Shown: positions 23,977 through 33,312 of the stretch, one piece after another | Layout: every line of letters begins with the position of its first letter | Position numbering within the stretch: position 1 is the first letter of the stretch | Assembly (NCBI GenBank): GCA_937996705.1 | Contig: CALKUQ010000066.1 | Span: forward strand, 1 to 40,952 | From: an uncultured Chlamydiae bacterium | Lineage (GTDB): Bacteria > Chlamydiota > Chlamydiia > Chlamydiales > 2-12-FULL-49-11 | DNA length: 40,952 nt | Direction of reading: 5' to 3' | The notes under the pieces: generated by a model | What the model was told of the DNA's origin: nothing | What the model saw: the letters and a program-made list of their open reading frames with translations, nothing else | Database searches by the model: none | Made by a program: the position numbers and the translations under genes

Positions 23977-24002
23977 ACTCCATTCGATTCAAACAATGGA
24001 GT
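23977..24002 (+). terminator. Possible hairpin after gcvH
   Basis: ACTCCATT (23977-23984) and AATGGAGT (23995-24002) are exact inverted repeats with a 10-base loop, 13 bases after the gcvH stop. No U-tract follows directly, so it may be a weak terminator or an RNA-stabilising stem. Confidence 0.35.
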
Positions 24003-24054
24003 TTCAAAACAGATGAAATAGCTGAGTGGATTCTATCTTTTTTATTTAAATGAA

Positions 24055-27000
24055 GTGTTGAGATACGTTAAGATTAACTTTATCTTGAAAAAGTTATTTG
24101 CGAAAAAACGTTTTTTAGTCCTTTACGCCTTTGTGCTTTGCATGGGGGCTACCCTTTTTTTTCGGCATGAAATGTTTCAGTTTGGCGTCGAAGCATTTTT
24201 GAATTCTAAAACTCCGGGCATTGATTGGAAGCTTGACTATGACAGGGTAAAGATAAAGAAGGGGGAAATTTGGTTTTCTCGGGTCTCCCTTAAATCCCAG
24301 CAAGTTGAGGCTTTGATTGAGAGAGCTGATTTAAAATTACAATGGCGTAAGTGGTTTCGGTTTGATTTTGGTTTAAACATCAAAGCCCCCTACATTTTGA
24401 TCAAGCAGGATGATAAGAGTTCTTTTTCGATTCTTGATTATGCAGATTCCTCTTTGGGTCACGTAAAATTTGATATAGAGGAGGGGGAGGCTGTTTTTGT
24501 TTCTCACGAAAAGGAGGAGAGGGTCTATTTCTCTCTGGCAAGTGAGGAGCAGAGAAGAGCTCTGGGAGAATTCCACTTTTCGGATAAGCCTCTTACAAAA
24601 GGGCGCCCCAATATTAGCTTGAAGCTTTATGAGTGGCCAGAAGAGTGGATGGTTGAGTTAGAAATGGCCGAGGCGAATTTAGCTTGGGTGAATCAGGTTG
24701 TAACACTTTCTGAGTGGAATCTCCAAAAAGGGACAGTCGATGGGAGGCTCCTCCTTGGAATTGCTAAAGATGGTTCTGTAAGTCAGGTGAATGCTACTCT
24801 TCGATTTGCAAATTTAATAGGGGCTCATGAAAAAAACGGAATTTATAGTGAAATTGAATCGTTATTAGTTGACACCTCCTATCCTAATGGAAAAAAGGGG
24901 GGGATTTTTTGGCAAAATTCTGCCTTGAAATTGGATGTAAAAGGGGGGAAGATTGGGTGTCGCGATGAAAAGACGAATATAGATTTTGCCGTGTGCGATT
25001 TAAGTGGGCATGTAAATTTTCACTCATTTAAGGATTCTCTAATTTTACTCCAGGGCTATTTGGATCATAACGACCAAATGACGCCGATTGTATTAAGTGC
25101 AAATCCAAGTGCTACTGACAAGGATGCCCTGGATGTCGATCTTAAGTTGTCTGAATCGAATTTACTCACTCACCTCAATCTCTCAATAGCAAGAGAGGGG
25201 GAAGATGTATGTGTTGTTAGGGGAAAGCTCAAAGAGCTAGATGCTCCTCAGTTGGCGATGTTTCAGCATGCGTTTGGCTTTTTCTCTCCCCAATTTAAAA
25301 GGTTTCACTTAGGAAAAGGAACTGTCACAACAGAGTTAAGTCTAAGAATGTTAAAGGGTAAAATCGAAAAAGTTTTGCTTGATGACATTATTGCAGATGA
25401 TATAGAAGTCTATCTTCCTGAAAAAGACATTCGAGCAAGTTGTGCCCATCTTTCTGGGAGGGCCTCTTTAGATTTTCAGAATTTATTCTCTTTTGAGATG
25501 CCTAATTGGGAGTTAAAGGTTCAAAATGGAGAGCTTGTCTATGGGGGGGGAGCACCTTTTGTGATTCAAGGGGTGAGTATGCAACTTGCTGTTTGTAGAA
25601 AGGTGTTTGAACCTTCCTGGATTAGAGCCTCTTACGAAGGGATCGATATTTTACTGGATGTGGTTGGCTATTATTCTGAAGCAGATGTCACCATGCACTT
25701 AGTTACCACAGGGGATCGCATTTTAGATTTAGTTTCTAAAGAGAAGGGGAAATTTGCCCAATTCCAAGGACACAAAATCCACACAGATATTGATTTTCAT
25801 AGACAGCTTGGATACTGGGAAGTTTCAGGAAAAACTTACTTAAATGTGATTGATGATTGGGAAGATAGCGCTAAATTTGGTCTATTTTTATCGGATCAAA
25901 TTTTGTCGTCAGAAGAGTGGAGGGAGTTGCTTCCTGGCTCGATTTCAAAGGGGTGGTTTGAGACCGATTTGATCTCATTTGAATTTGTAAAGTTTTTAGG
26001 GGCTCTTACTGAGAGTGATTGGCTCCTTGAAGGGCTAGGGGCATTTAAGGGGAGCTTCAATGGGGAAAGCTTTGATGCTAAAGTGGTCGTTTCGAGAGCA
26101 AATTTCTTCTCTCCTTTATTTGATATGATAGGGATGAAGGAGTCTGAGGGCCATTTAAATTTTAACTTCCGTGAGAGGAGCGGAAAAGGGGTGATCCCTC
26201 TGCATGAAGTTATCATCCATGATAAGCAGCTCGGCCTCTCTTTTAAAGACACTCAAGGGGAACTTGTATTCGAAAACGATTCGATACAATTGAATAAATT
26301 TTTGGCAGAAGCAGAAGGTGTAATTTTTGGTGGGAATTTAGAGTTTTCCCATCCCCTTATTAAGTTAGAGATTGATTCTTTAGTGGGGAGTGTAAGGCAG
26401 CTAGAACATTTAGTTCATTATGTGCCTAAATGGAAAGATTTGCATCTGCCTCTAGAAGGATTAATCCGAAATAAAGAGGGGGGAATTTCTGTATACTACG
26501 ACCCGCAAAAAGAGCTAGAGGTGACAGCTCATCTGGAATTGGTTCATGGATTGTGGGAGCCAAAAGCGCCTCTAAGAGTGACCGATCTCTCTTTTGATTT
26601 TAGCTTTTTTGATAATAGGGCTTTTGTAACAAATGCCAAGGGGAAAATTCCTTCTGCATTTCAAGAGGGGGGCTATTTTTTCAATGGGAAAGAAATTGAA
26701 ATTTGTCTTGGAGAGAGAGTTGAGATTCTTTTTGACGTTCGTTTAGAAAATCCCGTAATGGATTTAATTCGATGTGTAGGATCTTACGATCTTGAGCAAG
26801 GAATTTTCGAGTTTGATAGGACAAAGACCCATTTTTTCAATGTGTTTCCCACCGGTTTAGAGGTAAAATTAGCTCCTGATTTTTTCCCTGAGAAAATTTT
26901 AGTGGATGTGGCAATTCCGTTCCAAGAGGGGGAAAATTTTGCCCGGTTTTTTACAGATATTAAAATGATTGATGGAGAAATAGGGGAGTTGTTTCACCAT

Positions 27001-28899
27001 GTAATCGATTTTAAAGGGGATCTTCAATCTAGAGTCTCTTTAAATCGAGGGCTTTGGGAGATTGATCTTGGCTCTGAAAAATTTCAAATGTGTGCCAAAC
27101 ATGAGCAAAATCGATGGGAACTTATACAGTTCAATTTAGGTTCATTTTCCTTTTCAGGCGAATTAACAAAAGAGGATCAGAGGGTTAGCATTTCTAATTT
27201 AAAGGGATTAGGTGATGGGTCTGTTGTTTCGTTTAAACCTGGCTATTTGGATTTAGAAAAAAAACGGTTAGTTCTCCCGATTCATGAAGCATTTGTCGAT
27301 TTCAAAGAGTGCTTTCCAAAACTAGGAGAGGGGAAAGTAGGTGTGAATGGAATTATCGAATTAGATTTTTCTAAAGGGTTTGCTAGCTCCTTTATAGAGG
27401 CGAAAATTCAAATTGAAGGGGAAAAAGATCTATTTCATGTTGTTTCACTCTCAGAGTTGCATTTGATGTACACCCTGGACCAGGGGCTTGTGATTAAAGA
27501 TAGCATTTTGGAGGTAAAATACGAGGGTGCACAAGCTGTGATAGAGATCCCATTTGGTTCGTATTCATTCGAGGAGAATTTGTGGCAAGGTCATAGAATT
27601 AAAACAAGTTATGGAGATTCTGAAATAGAGACGCTTTTGAAGAAGAGTGGGCTCAATATTGAGATTCCTAAAAAAATTTCGGGAAAAACGGAAGTTCTTT
27701 TGGATATCGAGTATTCTCCAGATCAGTTTCAAATCAGCGGGCTTTTTGGAGAGGGGACCTATACATGGAAAGGGAGAGAGGGTTATATAAAAGAGCTAAA
27801 ATGGTTTTATGATAAAAATCATTTTGATGTCGATGTTGCAACCGCACTTTTTGGTTCCGAGTTTGAATTGCATGCAAAAGTCTATCCTGATGATATGGGG
27901 CTTTTGATTGTGGAGGGGTTTGAAAAGGGAAATCTGGATAGAGCGCTTTATGCAGAATGTTGTCTGTTTGATAAAGAGGGATTTTCCATTCAAAAAGTGG
28001 AAGGAAATGTATTTGGCCTTGATTTTCAATTTCTTCCTACTAATAAGATGGAGGATTGGATTTTTCTCGGCGATGTAAAAATTGACATGGACAAATTGAT
28101 ACAAGTAGTGGGTTCAGAGACAAAAGCTCTGTTAGAGGATCTTAAATTTCATAAAGGGTATGAGTTAAAAGGTGAGTTAACGATTCAAAAAGAAGATCCT
28201 GCAGCTTCCTTTTTTAAGGGGTATTTAAAAGGGAGAGATTTTGATTTTCTCGGTTATATGTTTAAGACGTTGCTTGCTAGTATCAAGATCGATCAAAAAG
28301 GGGTCTCTTTGACCGATTTGTCAATTAGTGATGAGAGTGTCGCTGTGAGCGTTCCAGAACTTAAGATTGATGTTTCAGGAAAGGGAGATTTATACATGAG
28401 AATCCCTGAGCTTAAAATTGATGAATTACGTCCCTCGCTTTTGCAGAAAAAGCATGCAGCAAAAAAGATTAAACCTTTTTGTATTAAAACGATGGTCTTT
28501 CAAGATATCACCGGTAATCTAGCAGATGAGAGATCTTTTACTGGAAAAGGGAGTTTGCGATTTGTAAACACCTTTAAAGAGGGGCATAATTTGCTCGATG
28601 TTCCCCTTGAGATTATTAGTAGATTGGGTCTTGACATTGGCCTCCTTGTTCCTGTTGAAGGGGAGCTTGATTATGTCCTTAAGAATGGGAAAATAGTCTT
28701 TACAAAACTAAAAAACAGCTATAGCGAAAGTAAACGCTCCTATTTTTATTTATGGAATAAAACAGAATCGTATATCGATTTTTCAGGAAATATTCATATA
28801 GATATCCGAATGAAGCAGTATGTCTTATTTAAAATCACCGAACTTTTTATCCTCTCTATTCAAGGATCGCTTGAAAATCCCAAATGCTTTCTTCGATAG
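24055..28899 (+). CDS. Giant AsmA/TamB-like envelope protein
   Basis: A 1614-residue protein with one N-terminal membrane anchor (FLVLYAFVLCMGATLFF, about residues 20-36) and a very long periplasmic body of alternating beta strands, the layout of AsmA-like proteins that form a lipid-conducting groove between the two membranes. The C-terminus ends with a typical AsmA-like stretch (GKGSLRFVNTFKEGHNLLDVPLEII, then FKITELFILSIQGSLENP). The start is uncertain: GTG 24055 has no clear ribosome site, and TTG 24085 is possible. The ComF-like gene overlaps its end by 16 bases. Likely role is phospholipid or glycolipid transport to the outer membrane; this is inferred from the family. Confidence 0.8.
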   Translation: MLRYVKINFILKKLFAKKRFLVLYAFVLCMGATLFFRHEMFQFGVEAFLNSKTPGIDWKLDYDRVKIKKGEIWFSRVSLKSQQVEALIERADLKLQWRKWFRFDFGLNIKAPYILIKQDDKSSFSILDYADSSLGHVKFDIEEGEAVFVSHEKEERVYFSLASEEQRRALGEFHFSDKPLTKGRPNISLKLYEWPEEWMVELEMAEANLAWVNQVVTLSEWNLQKGTVDGRLLLGIAKDGSVSQVNATLRFANLIGAHEKNGIYSEIESLLVDTSYPNGKKGGIFWQNSALKLDVKGGKIGCRDEKTNIDFAVCDLSGHVNFHSFKDSLILLQGYLDHNDQMTPIVLSANPSATDKDALDVDLKLSESNLLTHLNLSIAREGEDVCVVRGKLKELDAPQLAMFQHAFGFFSPQFKRFHLGKGTVTTELSLRMLKGKIEKVLLDDIIADDIEVYLPEKDIRASCAHLSGRASLDFQNLFSFEMPNWELKVQNGELVYGGGAPFVIQGVSMQLAVCRKVFEPSWIRASYEGIDILLDVVGYYSEADVTMHLVTTGDRILDLVSKEKGKFAQFQGHKIHTDIDFHRQLGYWEVSGKTYLNVIDDWEDSAKFGLFLSDQILSSEEWRELLPGSISKGWFETDLISFEFVKFLGALTESDWLLEGLGAFKGSFNGESFDAKVVVSRANFFSPLFDMIGMKESEGHLNFNFRERSGKGVIPLHEVIIHDKQLGLSFKDTQGELVFENDSIQLNKFLAEAEGVIFGGNLEFSHPLIKLEIDSLVGSVRQLEHLVHYVPKWKDLHLPLEGLIRNKEGGISVYYDPQKELEVTAHLELVHGLWEPKAPLRVTDLSFDFSFFDNRAFVTNAKGKIPSAFQEGGYFFNGKEIEICLGERVEILFDVRLENPVMDLIRCVGSYDLEQGIFEFDRTKTHFFNVFPTGLEVKLAPDFFPEKILVDVAIPFQEGENFARFFTDIKMIDGEIGELFHHVIDFKGDLQSRVSLNRGLWEIDLGSEKFQMCAKHEQNRWELIQFNLGSFSFSGELTKEDQRVSISNLKGLGDGSVVSFKPGYLDLEKKRLVLPIHEAFVDFKECFPKLGEGKVGVNGIIELDFSKGFASSFIEAKIQIEGEKDLFHVVSLSELHLMYTLDQGLVIKDSILEVKYEGAQAVIEIPFGSYSFEENLWQGHRIKTSYGDSEIETLLKKSGLNIEIPKKISGKTEVLLDIEYSPDQFQISGLFGEGTYTWKGREGYIKELKWFYDKNHFDVDVATALFGSEFELHAKVYPDDMGLLIVEGFEKGNLDRALYAECCLFDKEGFSIQKVEGNVFGLDFQFLPTNKMEDWIFLGDVKIDMDKLIQVVGSETKALLEDLKFHKGYELKGELTIQKEDPAASFFKGYLKGRDFDFLGYMFKTLLASIKIDQKGVSLTDLSISDESVAVSVPELKIDVSGKGDLYMRIPELKIDELRPSLLQKKHAAKKIKPFCIKTMVFQDITGNLADERSFTGKGSLRFVNTFKEGHNLLDVPLEIISRLGLDIGLLVPVEGELDYVLKNGKIVFTKLKNSYSESKRSYFYLWNKTESYIDFSGNIHIDIRMKQYVLFKITELFILSIQGSLENPKCFLR

Positions 28900-29411
28900 T
28901 TCGCTTTCTCTTTCCTAAAACCTGTTTTTATTGCAAAGAGCTGCATGCAGGAAAAGGGCTCCTCTGTCAGATTTGTCTTGTAGGATTAGATTTAATCACT
29001 CCAAAAGGGCGTTGTCACACCTGTTTTAGACAGAGCCCTTGGAGAAAATGCCTTATTTGTCATAAGTCTCCCTCTCCTTGGTATAGATCTGGAAGTCTTT
29101 TTTCTGGGTGGACCTCTGGAGAGGTCCTTCTTTCAGACCCTGATCGATTTAGTAAAGAAATCGCAGCCTTTTTTATCATTCAATATTATCAGCTCTATTG
29201 GCCTTTAGTAGATGCTCTCTACATTGCCCCCTCACTGAAACCTATTTCAAGGGCATTTACAAAATTTCTAAAGATTCCGTTAACAACTAACAGGGGGGAG
29301 TATGCAGGAAAAAAAGTTCTCTATCTTACAAAGTTGCACCATGAGGGGGCGATCCCTGAAAATCTTCAGGGGGCTCGGATTTTTTACCTCTCATACATCT
29401 TTCCGGACTAG
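28884..29411 (+). CDS. ComF-like protein with degenerate phosphoribosyltransferase end
   Basis: A 175-residue protein. The first 60 residues form the double zinc ribbon of ComF proteins, with paired cysteines CFYC, CQIC, CHTCF and CLIC. The rest should be a type-I phosphoribosyltransferase domain, but it is short (about 110 residues) and the PRPP-binding loop, normally VLLVDDV.TTG, reads KKVLYLTKLHHEG with no Asp-Asp pair. Catalysis is therefore unlikely; DNA or protein binding through the zinc ribbon may remain. ComF relatives act in DNA uptake in other bacteria. It overlaps the AsmA-like gene and is followed directly by the glycosyltransferase-like gene. Confidence 0.75.
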   Translation: MLSSIVRFLFPKTCFYCKELHAGKGLLCQICLVGLDLITPKGRCHTCFRQSPWRKCLICHKSPSPWYRSGSLFSGWTSGEVLLSDPDRFSKEIAAFFIIQYYQLYWPLVDALYIAPSLKPISRAFTKFLKIPLTTNRGEYAGKKVLYLTKLHHEGAIPENLQGARIFYLSYIFPD

Positions 29412-29412
29412 A

Positions 29413-30450
29413 TTGATACTTCGTGTTCTTTTTTTATTTTTTATCGTAAGGGGGTATAGTGAGGAGGCAAGTATTGTATTTGTCCATCTGGGGAAGAGTA
29501 TTCCAAAATCGATCTACCCAGCGATGAAGCAGGCAAGATTTTTAAATTCAGAGCTTCCTATCTATTTATTAACAGATCAAAAATGGGATTTTGATAAAGA
29601 GTTTTTTGAATTGGAGAGGATTGATTTGGTTGAAGTGGATCGGATCTTTAAAAGCGAAGAGCATAAAACTTTTACAAGAATAAATCGGTTAACTTCCCTC
29701 AATTTAAATGGGCTATGGTCGTATGCAATGGAGCGGTTTTTTTTCTTGTATGATTTTATTGCGGAGAGAAATTTAAAAAATGTAATTCATTTAGAAAATG
29801 ATACTCTCTTGTATTTCTCCCTAGAGGAAATGCTTTCGCTCTTTCAAGATCTTCAATTTGCGGCCCCTTTCCAGTCAAGTGCCGGTTGCATTCCCTCTCT
29901 TGTTTGGATCAAAGAGGCAAAAAGCCTTAAGAGTTTTCTAGATTATGCAAACTTTGAGACGGAGAATTATACAGGTTTTTTTCCTCAAACCTATTTGAAT
30001 GATATGTATCTTTTAGCCCGCTTTTATAAGAGATTTGGGGGAAAACTTTTAACCCCATTACCCACTTTGATGGCCAATTATGAACTCTTTTTTCCTAAAA
30101 AAAAGAGTCTGTTTTTCCCAGATAATCAGACAGAGTTAAGCTTTCTTTCCCTAACAGGAGAGCTCTTCCCTGGATTCATCTTTGATGCAGCAGGCCTGGG
30201 TATTTTTATGAATGGAAACGATCGAAGATATGCACCAGATAGTGGAAATGGGGTCTCGCATCGGAGGCTTTTATTTGAGCCCAACCACTTTTCGTATTAT
30301 TGGGGATGTGATAAAAAAGGGAGGAGAGTTCCCTATCTTTCATTTAAGGGGGTAAATTATCGGATTGCGAATCTCCATTTTCATTCAAAGATGTGCGAAA
30401 ATTATACTAGTTATGACCCTATGCTTTTGGATTTTCCATTTAAACGGTGA
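29413..30450 (+). CDS. Glycosyltransferase-like protein with N-terminal signal segment
   Basis: About 345 residues from TTG 29413, which would give a signal-peptide-like start (MILRVLFLFFIVRGYSEEA). A longer frame from ATG 29302 overlaps the ComF-like gene by 110 bases and seems less likely; neither site is certain. The body looks like a GT-A nucleotide-sugar transferase: IVFVHLGKSIPKSIYPAMKQA at the start, LPIYLLTDQ, then VIHLENDTLLYFSLEEML, where E-N-D would be the metal-binding DxD-like motif, followed by AAPFQSS and a C-terminal part with HFHSKM. A secreted or membrane-facing GT-A enzyme is unusual in bacteria. The next gene overlaps its 3' end by 86 bases. Confidence 0.65.
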   Translation: MILRVLFLFFIVRGYSEEASIVFVHLGKSIPKSIYPAMKQARFLNSELPIYLLTDQKWDFDKEFFELERIDLVEVDRIFKSEEHKTFTRINRLTSLNLNGLWSYAMERFFFLYDFIAERNLKNVIHLENDTLLYFSLEEMLSLFQDLQFAAPFQSSAGCIPSLVWIKEAKSLKSFLDYANFETENYTGFFPQTYLNDMYLLARFYKRFGGKLLTPLPTLMANYELFFPKKKSLFFPDNQTELSFLSLTGELFPGFIFDAAGLGIFMNGNDRRYAPDSGNGVSHRRLLFEPNHFSYYWGCDKKGRRVPYLSFKGVNYRIANLHFHSKMCENYTSYDPMLLDFPFKR

Positions 30451-31222
30451 AGGGTGTAGAAGCCGCTATTTTATTGCGATTAAAAAAAATAGGGGAGAGG
30501 TTTTAACCACTATGGATAACTACATCCCCTTGATTGCCTCAGGTTTCAAATTTTATGCAGACCCCTTTTTATTCAAGTATCAAGGGATAAATTACCTCTT
30601 TTTTGAAGATTACAATTATAAGAAAGGGGTGATCTCGTATGTAACTTTGGATCAAAAGGGGATCCCTTCCAGTCCAGGGCTGGCTTTACAACTACCTACC
30701 CATCTCTCTTTTCCCCATCTATTTGAAGGGGACGGGGTAATTTATATGACTCCAGAGACGTTTCAACGAAGGTCGATCTCCCTTTTTAAGAGCGTTCAAT
30801 TTCCGAATCAATGGAAACATGAGAGAGTCCTTGTCTCGGGGGAGTATTTTTCAGACCCAATTGTATTTAGAAAGGATGGGTTGTATTGGCTATTTGCAGC
30901 TATACATACCGACGAGCTTGTTATTTATTATGCCAAGGATCTTAATTCGGAATTTTTTCCCCATCCTATCAATAACGAAAAAAAGAAGGGGCGAAATGCG
31001 GGAGGGGTTTTCCTATGGAAGGGAAAGCTTGTTAGGCCTGTCATGAACTGTACCCGTAAATATGGGGAATCGATGACGCTAAAAGAGATTGTTATATTAA
31101 CAACTGAAGAATTTTTAGAAAGGGAGTTATTTGTGATTCAGCCAGATTGGGCCCCTAATTTAGTAGGAACCCATACATTTTCTTTAAATGAAGACTTTGT
31201 TGTCTATGACGGTCAGTTATAG
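30365..31222 (+). CDS. Beta-propeller protein of the GINT1 N-terminal type
   Basis: A 285-residue protein whose body is a five-bladed propeller like the N-terminal domain of glucosamine inositol-phosphorylceramide transferases. Markers are FYADPFLFKYQGINYLFFEDY, LPTHLSFPHLFE, VIYMTPET, YFSDPIVFRKDGLYWLFAA, RNAGGVFLWKGKLVRPV, YGESMTLKEI and LVGTHTFSLN...YDGQL. These domains resemble glycoside hydrolase family 43-type propellers and are found with sugar-modifying enzymes. TTG 30365 lies deep in the preceding gene; ATG 30413 (M17) is a better start; ATG 30512 follows GGGGAGAGG but would cut the first blade. It pairs with the glycosyltransferase-like gene, suggesting one glycan pathway. Its end overlaps the convergent barrel gene. 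Confidence 0.75.
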   Translation: MRISIFIQRCAKIILVMTLCFWIFHLNGEGCRSRYFIAIKKNRGEVLTTMDNYIPLIASGFKFYADPFLFKYQGINYLFFEDYNYKKGVISYVTLDQKGIPSSPGLALQLPTHLSFPHLFEGDGVIYMTPETFQRRSISLFKSVQFPNQWKHERVLVSGEYFSDPIVFRKDGLYWLFAAIHTDELVIYYAKDLNSEFFPHPINNEKKKGRNAGGVFLWKGKLVRPVMNCTRKYGESMTLKEIVILTTEEFLERELFVIQPDWAPNLVGTHTFSLNEDFVVYDGQL

Positions 31223-31927
31223 AAAAAACCGAAAAGAGAGAAAAGCTCCATACTCATTGATATTTCTGTGAGGAAGATCAAGGGTAGGAGAGGAGCCAAT
31301 GGGAAAAAATCGGTAATAGGGCGTCAGCTCTAGCCAAAAATTTTTAACATATTGATATGCAAACGGGAGTCTCACAGCAGCTCCTGTCTTGTTAGTCAAA
31401 ACCCAAGCTCCACCAGGCAATGTTTTTATCCTCAGATACTGTTTGAACGAGGGGAGGCAGTCGACTTGAAGTCCTAGCATCCAATTTTCCCAATTGTAAT
31501 GAGTGTCAAAACCGATAAGGGCGTAGTAGATATTATACCTAAGACCGATCGGTGCTGTAGTTGAGGTAGCAGTTTGATTTGCATTGATAAAATCAAGACC
31601 TAAGCCAGCATAGGGGGCGATTTGCCAATTTTTAAGGGGTTGAAAGGAGTAGCCTCCAACAAATTCCGAGTACCATTCATAAAATCTGGCACTATTTTCT
31701 GAACTTGATAGGGGGCCTAAATTATAAATAGAGCGAGCCTGTCCAAAAAAGGCAGAGGGGGTTTGATACGATAGTTTCCCTACAATACCGCCTGTGCTTC
31801 CGGAATAGGTTGGGGGAGTTGATAGACTCATCCATGTATAGTCCCCTCCAACATCGACCGACCAACCTTCGCCAGTGGCTCTAAGAAAACTCGTTAATAA
31901 AAGAAAATAGGGAAAAATATATTTCAT
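31217..31927 (-). CDS. Predicted outer-membrane beta-barrel protein
   Basis: A 236-residue protein with a clear signal peptide (KYIFPYFLLLTSFLRATG, cleavage near residue 20). The mature part alternates hydrophobic and polar residues with aromatic girdles (WSVDVGGDYTWMSL, YSEFVGGYSFQPL, IAPYAGLGLDFI, YYALIGFDTHYNWENWMLGLQ, WLELTPYYRFF) and ends in a strand closing with FLSFRFFL; a C-terminal aromatic-rich strand is the usual signal for barrel assembly. About eight strands fit an OmpA/OmpW-like small barrel. AGGAA lies six bases before the ATG, and the gene follows the secreted propeller-like protein by eight bases, so the two are co-expressed and may be partners. Confidence 0.8.
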   Translation of the reverse strand: MKYIFPYFLLLTSFLRATGEGWSVDVGGDYTWMSLSTPPTYSGSTGGIVGKLSYQTPSAFFGQARSIYNLGPLSSSENSARFYEWYSEFVGGYSFQPLKNWQIAPYAGLGLDFINANQTATSTTAPIGLRYNIYYALIGFDTHYNWENWMLGLQVDCLPSFKQYLRIKTLPGGAWVLTNKTGAAVRLPFAYQYVKNFWLELTPYYRFFPIGSSPTLDLPHRNINEYGAFLSFRFFL

Positions 31928-31935
31928 AACGTTTC

Positions 31936-33285
31936 CTAATTGAGTAAGTTTTGCGATTCGCTCATTTGTAAATAATAGTAAGGTCTTAAGCGTCTAATAT
32001 CATAAAGACCCTCTTCATTATAAATTGCTACTTTGTATAAAGCGTCCACATAACGTAAGGGAGGGGTTGAAATCTGAGTTGCGCGACTACTTTCAGGGGG
32101 AACTCTTATAACCATCAGTTGATTTGAATCAAAATAGGCTCCAACTAGTACTGGCTCATTATTTGATCCAAGGGCACTCGATATGAAAATTCCGAAATTG
32201 GAGTTAGGCATTTCTATGTTTGAGAATTCGGCTGTGAAAGGGTTGAGTCTATTGATGAATGGAATAGAGGAGCACAGCTTATGTCCCGATAGAGTTGCAA
32301 TGCCCCTTGAATCAATCACTAGAGTGTCTAAGTGATCGAGGGTGTAGCTTGAGGGGATCGCTACGCCTAAATTGGAGCCTGAAGCAATTTTGTAAACAGA
32401 TCCTCCGTTTGTGGAGGAATTTAAGAGGAACAATAGGTTTCCATTCGGGTCGGAAGCGCTTTGTGAAACTTCGCTATCAGCTGGGGGATCAAGGAGTTCT
32501 ATTGCGGTGGCAACAAGATTGCCAGGTTTAAGAGTGTAGAGAATCGGTGTAAGGGTAGAGGAAATGCTATAGCCCCCCCCTAAAAAGATAGTCCCATCTG
32601 GGGTGATTGAAATCGTATTGATAGAGGAATTAGAATATTCTGGAGAGAGGGAGACTTCAGTGGGGGTAGTCGCCCCTTTCGGAAGAAGATAAATCAGAGG
32701 TTGGTGAGTGGCATAATTGTAACCTACTAAAATAGCTGTGTCATCGGAATTAATTTTAATGAGAAAGAGTTCTCCTAAAATTTCTGAGGGGATTGATAAT
32801 TGGGTTGCTTGGGTGCTATTAGAGGGAAGTCTGCAAATTAACGGGGAGAATCGGAGGCTATTTGAGCCTTGGTTTTTTCCTATTAGGGTTGCTGTCCCCT
32901 CAGAGTCAATTGCTGTAGCGGCAAAGCTTCCGTAGGCTAGAGTTTCTGGAAGAGAGAGTTGTGATAGCGTTTCACTCACGACTGAGCCTTTTAATAGCAG
33001 AGGAGTTGAAAACGAAGAGAGTAAATACTCCCCCGCATAAATTACAGATCCTCTATAACCATCAATAGCGATGTCATAAATAGCTCCTTGCCAGGAATTT
33101 GGCATATTAAGGGGGGTAGAGGTAGAGTCTTGTAAGGGAAAACTTTGAGCAATAGGGTAGGTGGGAGGGTCGCAACTATCAGAAAAATCGAGGCTAGATC
33201 CTCCGACAACTACAATATCAGCCCTGCACGGAATCAGGAGAAGGGCGGCTACGCAAACACTATTAAAAAAAACTTTAGAAGTCAT
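31936..33285 (-). CDS. Secreted repeat protein, probable beta-propeller
   Basis: A 449-residue protein with an N-terminal signal peptide (KVFFNSVCVAALLLIPCRA, cleavage before DIVVVGG). The mature part has weak repeats of about 45-50 residues ending in short motifs such as AIDSEGTATLIGKN, KINSDDTAILVGYN, SITPDGTIFLGGGY, ASDPNGNLLFLL and VIDSRGIATLSGHK, the D..G...L.G pattern of a propeller blade. I chose ATG 33285, with AAGGGG eight bases upstream, over GTG 33294. It lies 18 bases or more after dnaA and directly upstream of the barrel gene. No enzyme motif is seen; surface ligand binding with the barrel partner is a reasonable guess. Confidence 0.75.
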   Translation of the reverse strand: MTSKVFFNSVCVAALLLIPCRADIVVVGGSSLDFSDSCDPPTYPIAQSFPLQDSTSTPLNMPNSWQGAIYDIAIDGYRGSVIYAGEYLLSSFSTPLLLKGSVVSETLSQLSLPETLAYGSFAATAIDSEGTATLIGKNQGSNSLRFSPLICRLPSNSTQATQLSIPSEILGELFLIKINSDDTAILVGYNYATHQPLIYLLPKGATTPTEVSLSPEYSNSSINTISITPDGTIFLGGGYSISSTLTPILYTLKPGNLVATAIELLDPPADSEVSQSASDPNGNLLFLLNSSTNGGSVYKIASGSNLGVAIPSSYTLDHLDTLVIDSRGIATLSGHKLCSSIPFINRLNPFTAEFSNIEMPNSNFGIFISSALGSNNEPVLVGAYFDSNQLMVIRVPPESSRATQISTPPLRYVDALYKVAIYNEEGLYDIRRLRPYYYLQMSESQNLLN

Positions 33286-33312
33286 TTGAATCACCCCTTA
33301 GGTTCAACTGGA

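Noticed and set aside
29302..29412. N-terminal extension of the glycosyltransferase-like gene from ATG 29302
   Set aside because: It lies entirely within the conserved end of the ComF-like gene in another frame, and the hydrophobic signal-like segment begins only at about 29413. A GGGGGGAG just before 29302 keeps the possibility open.
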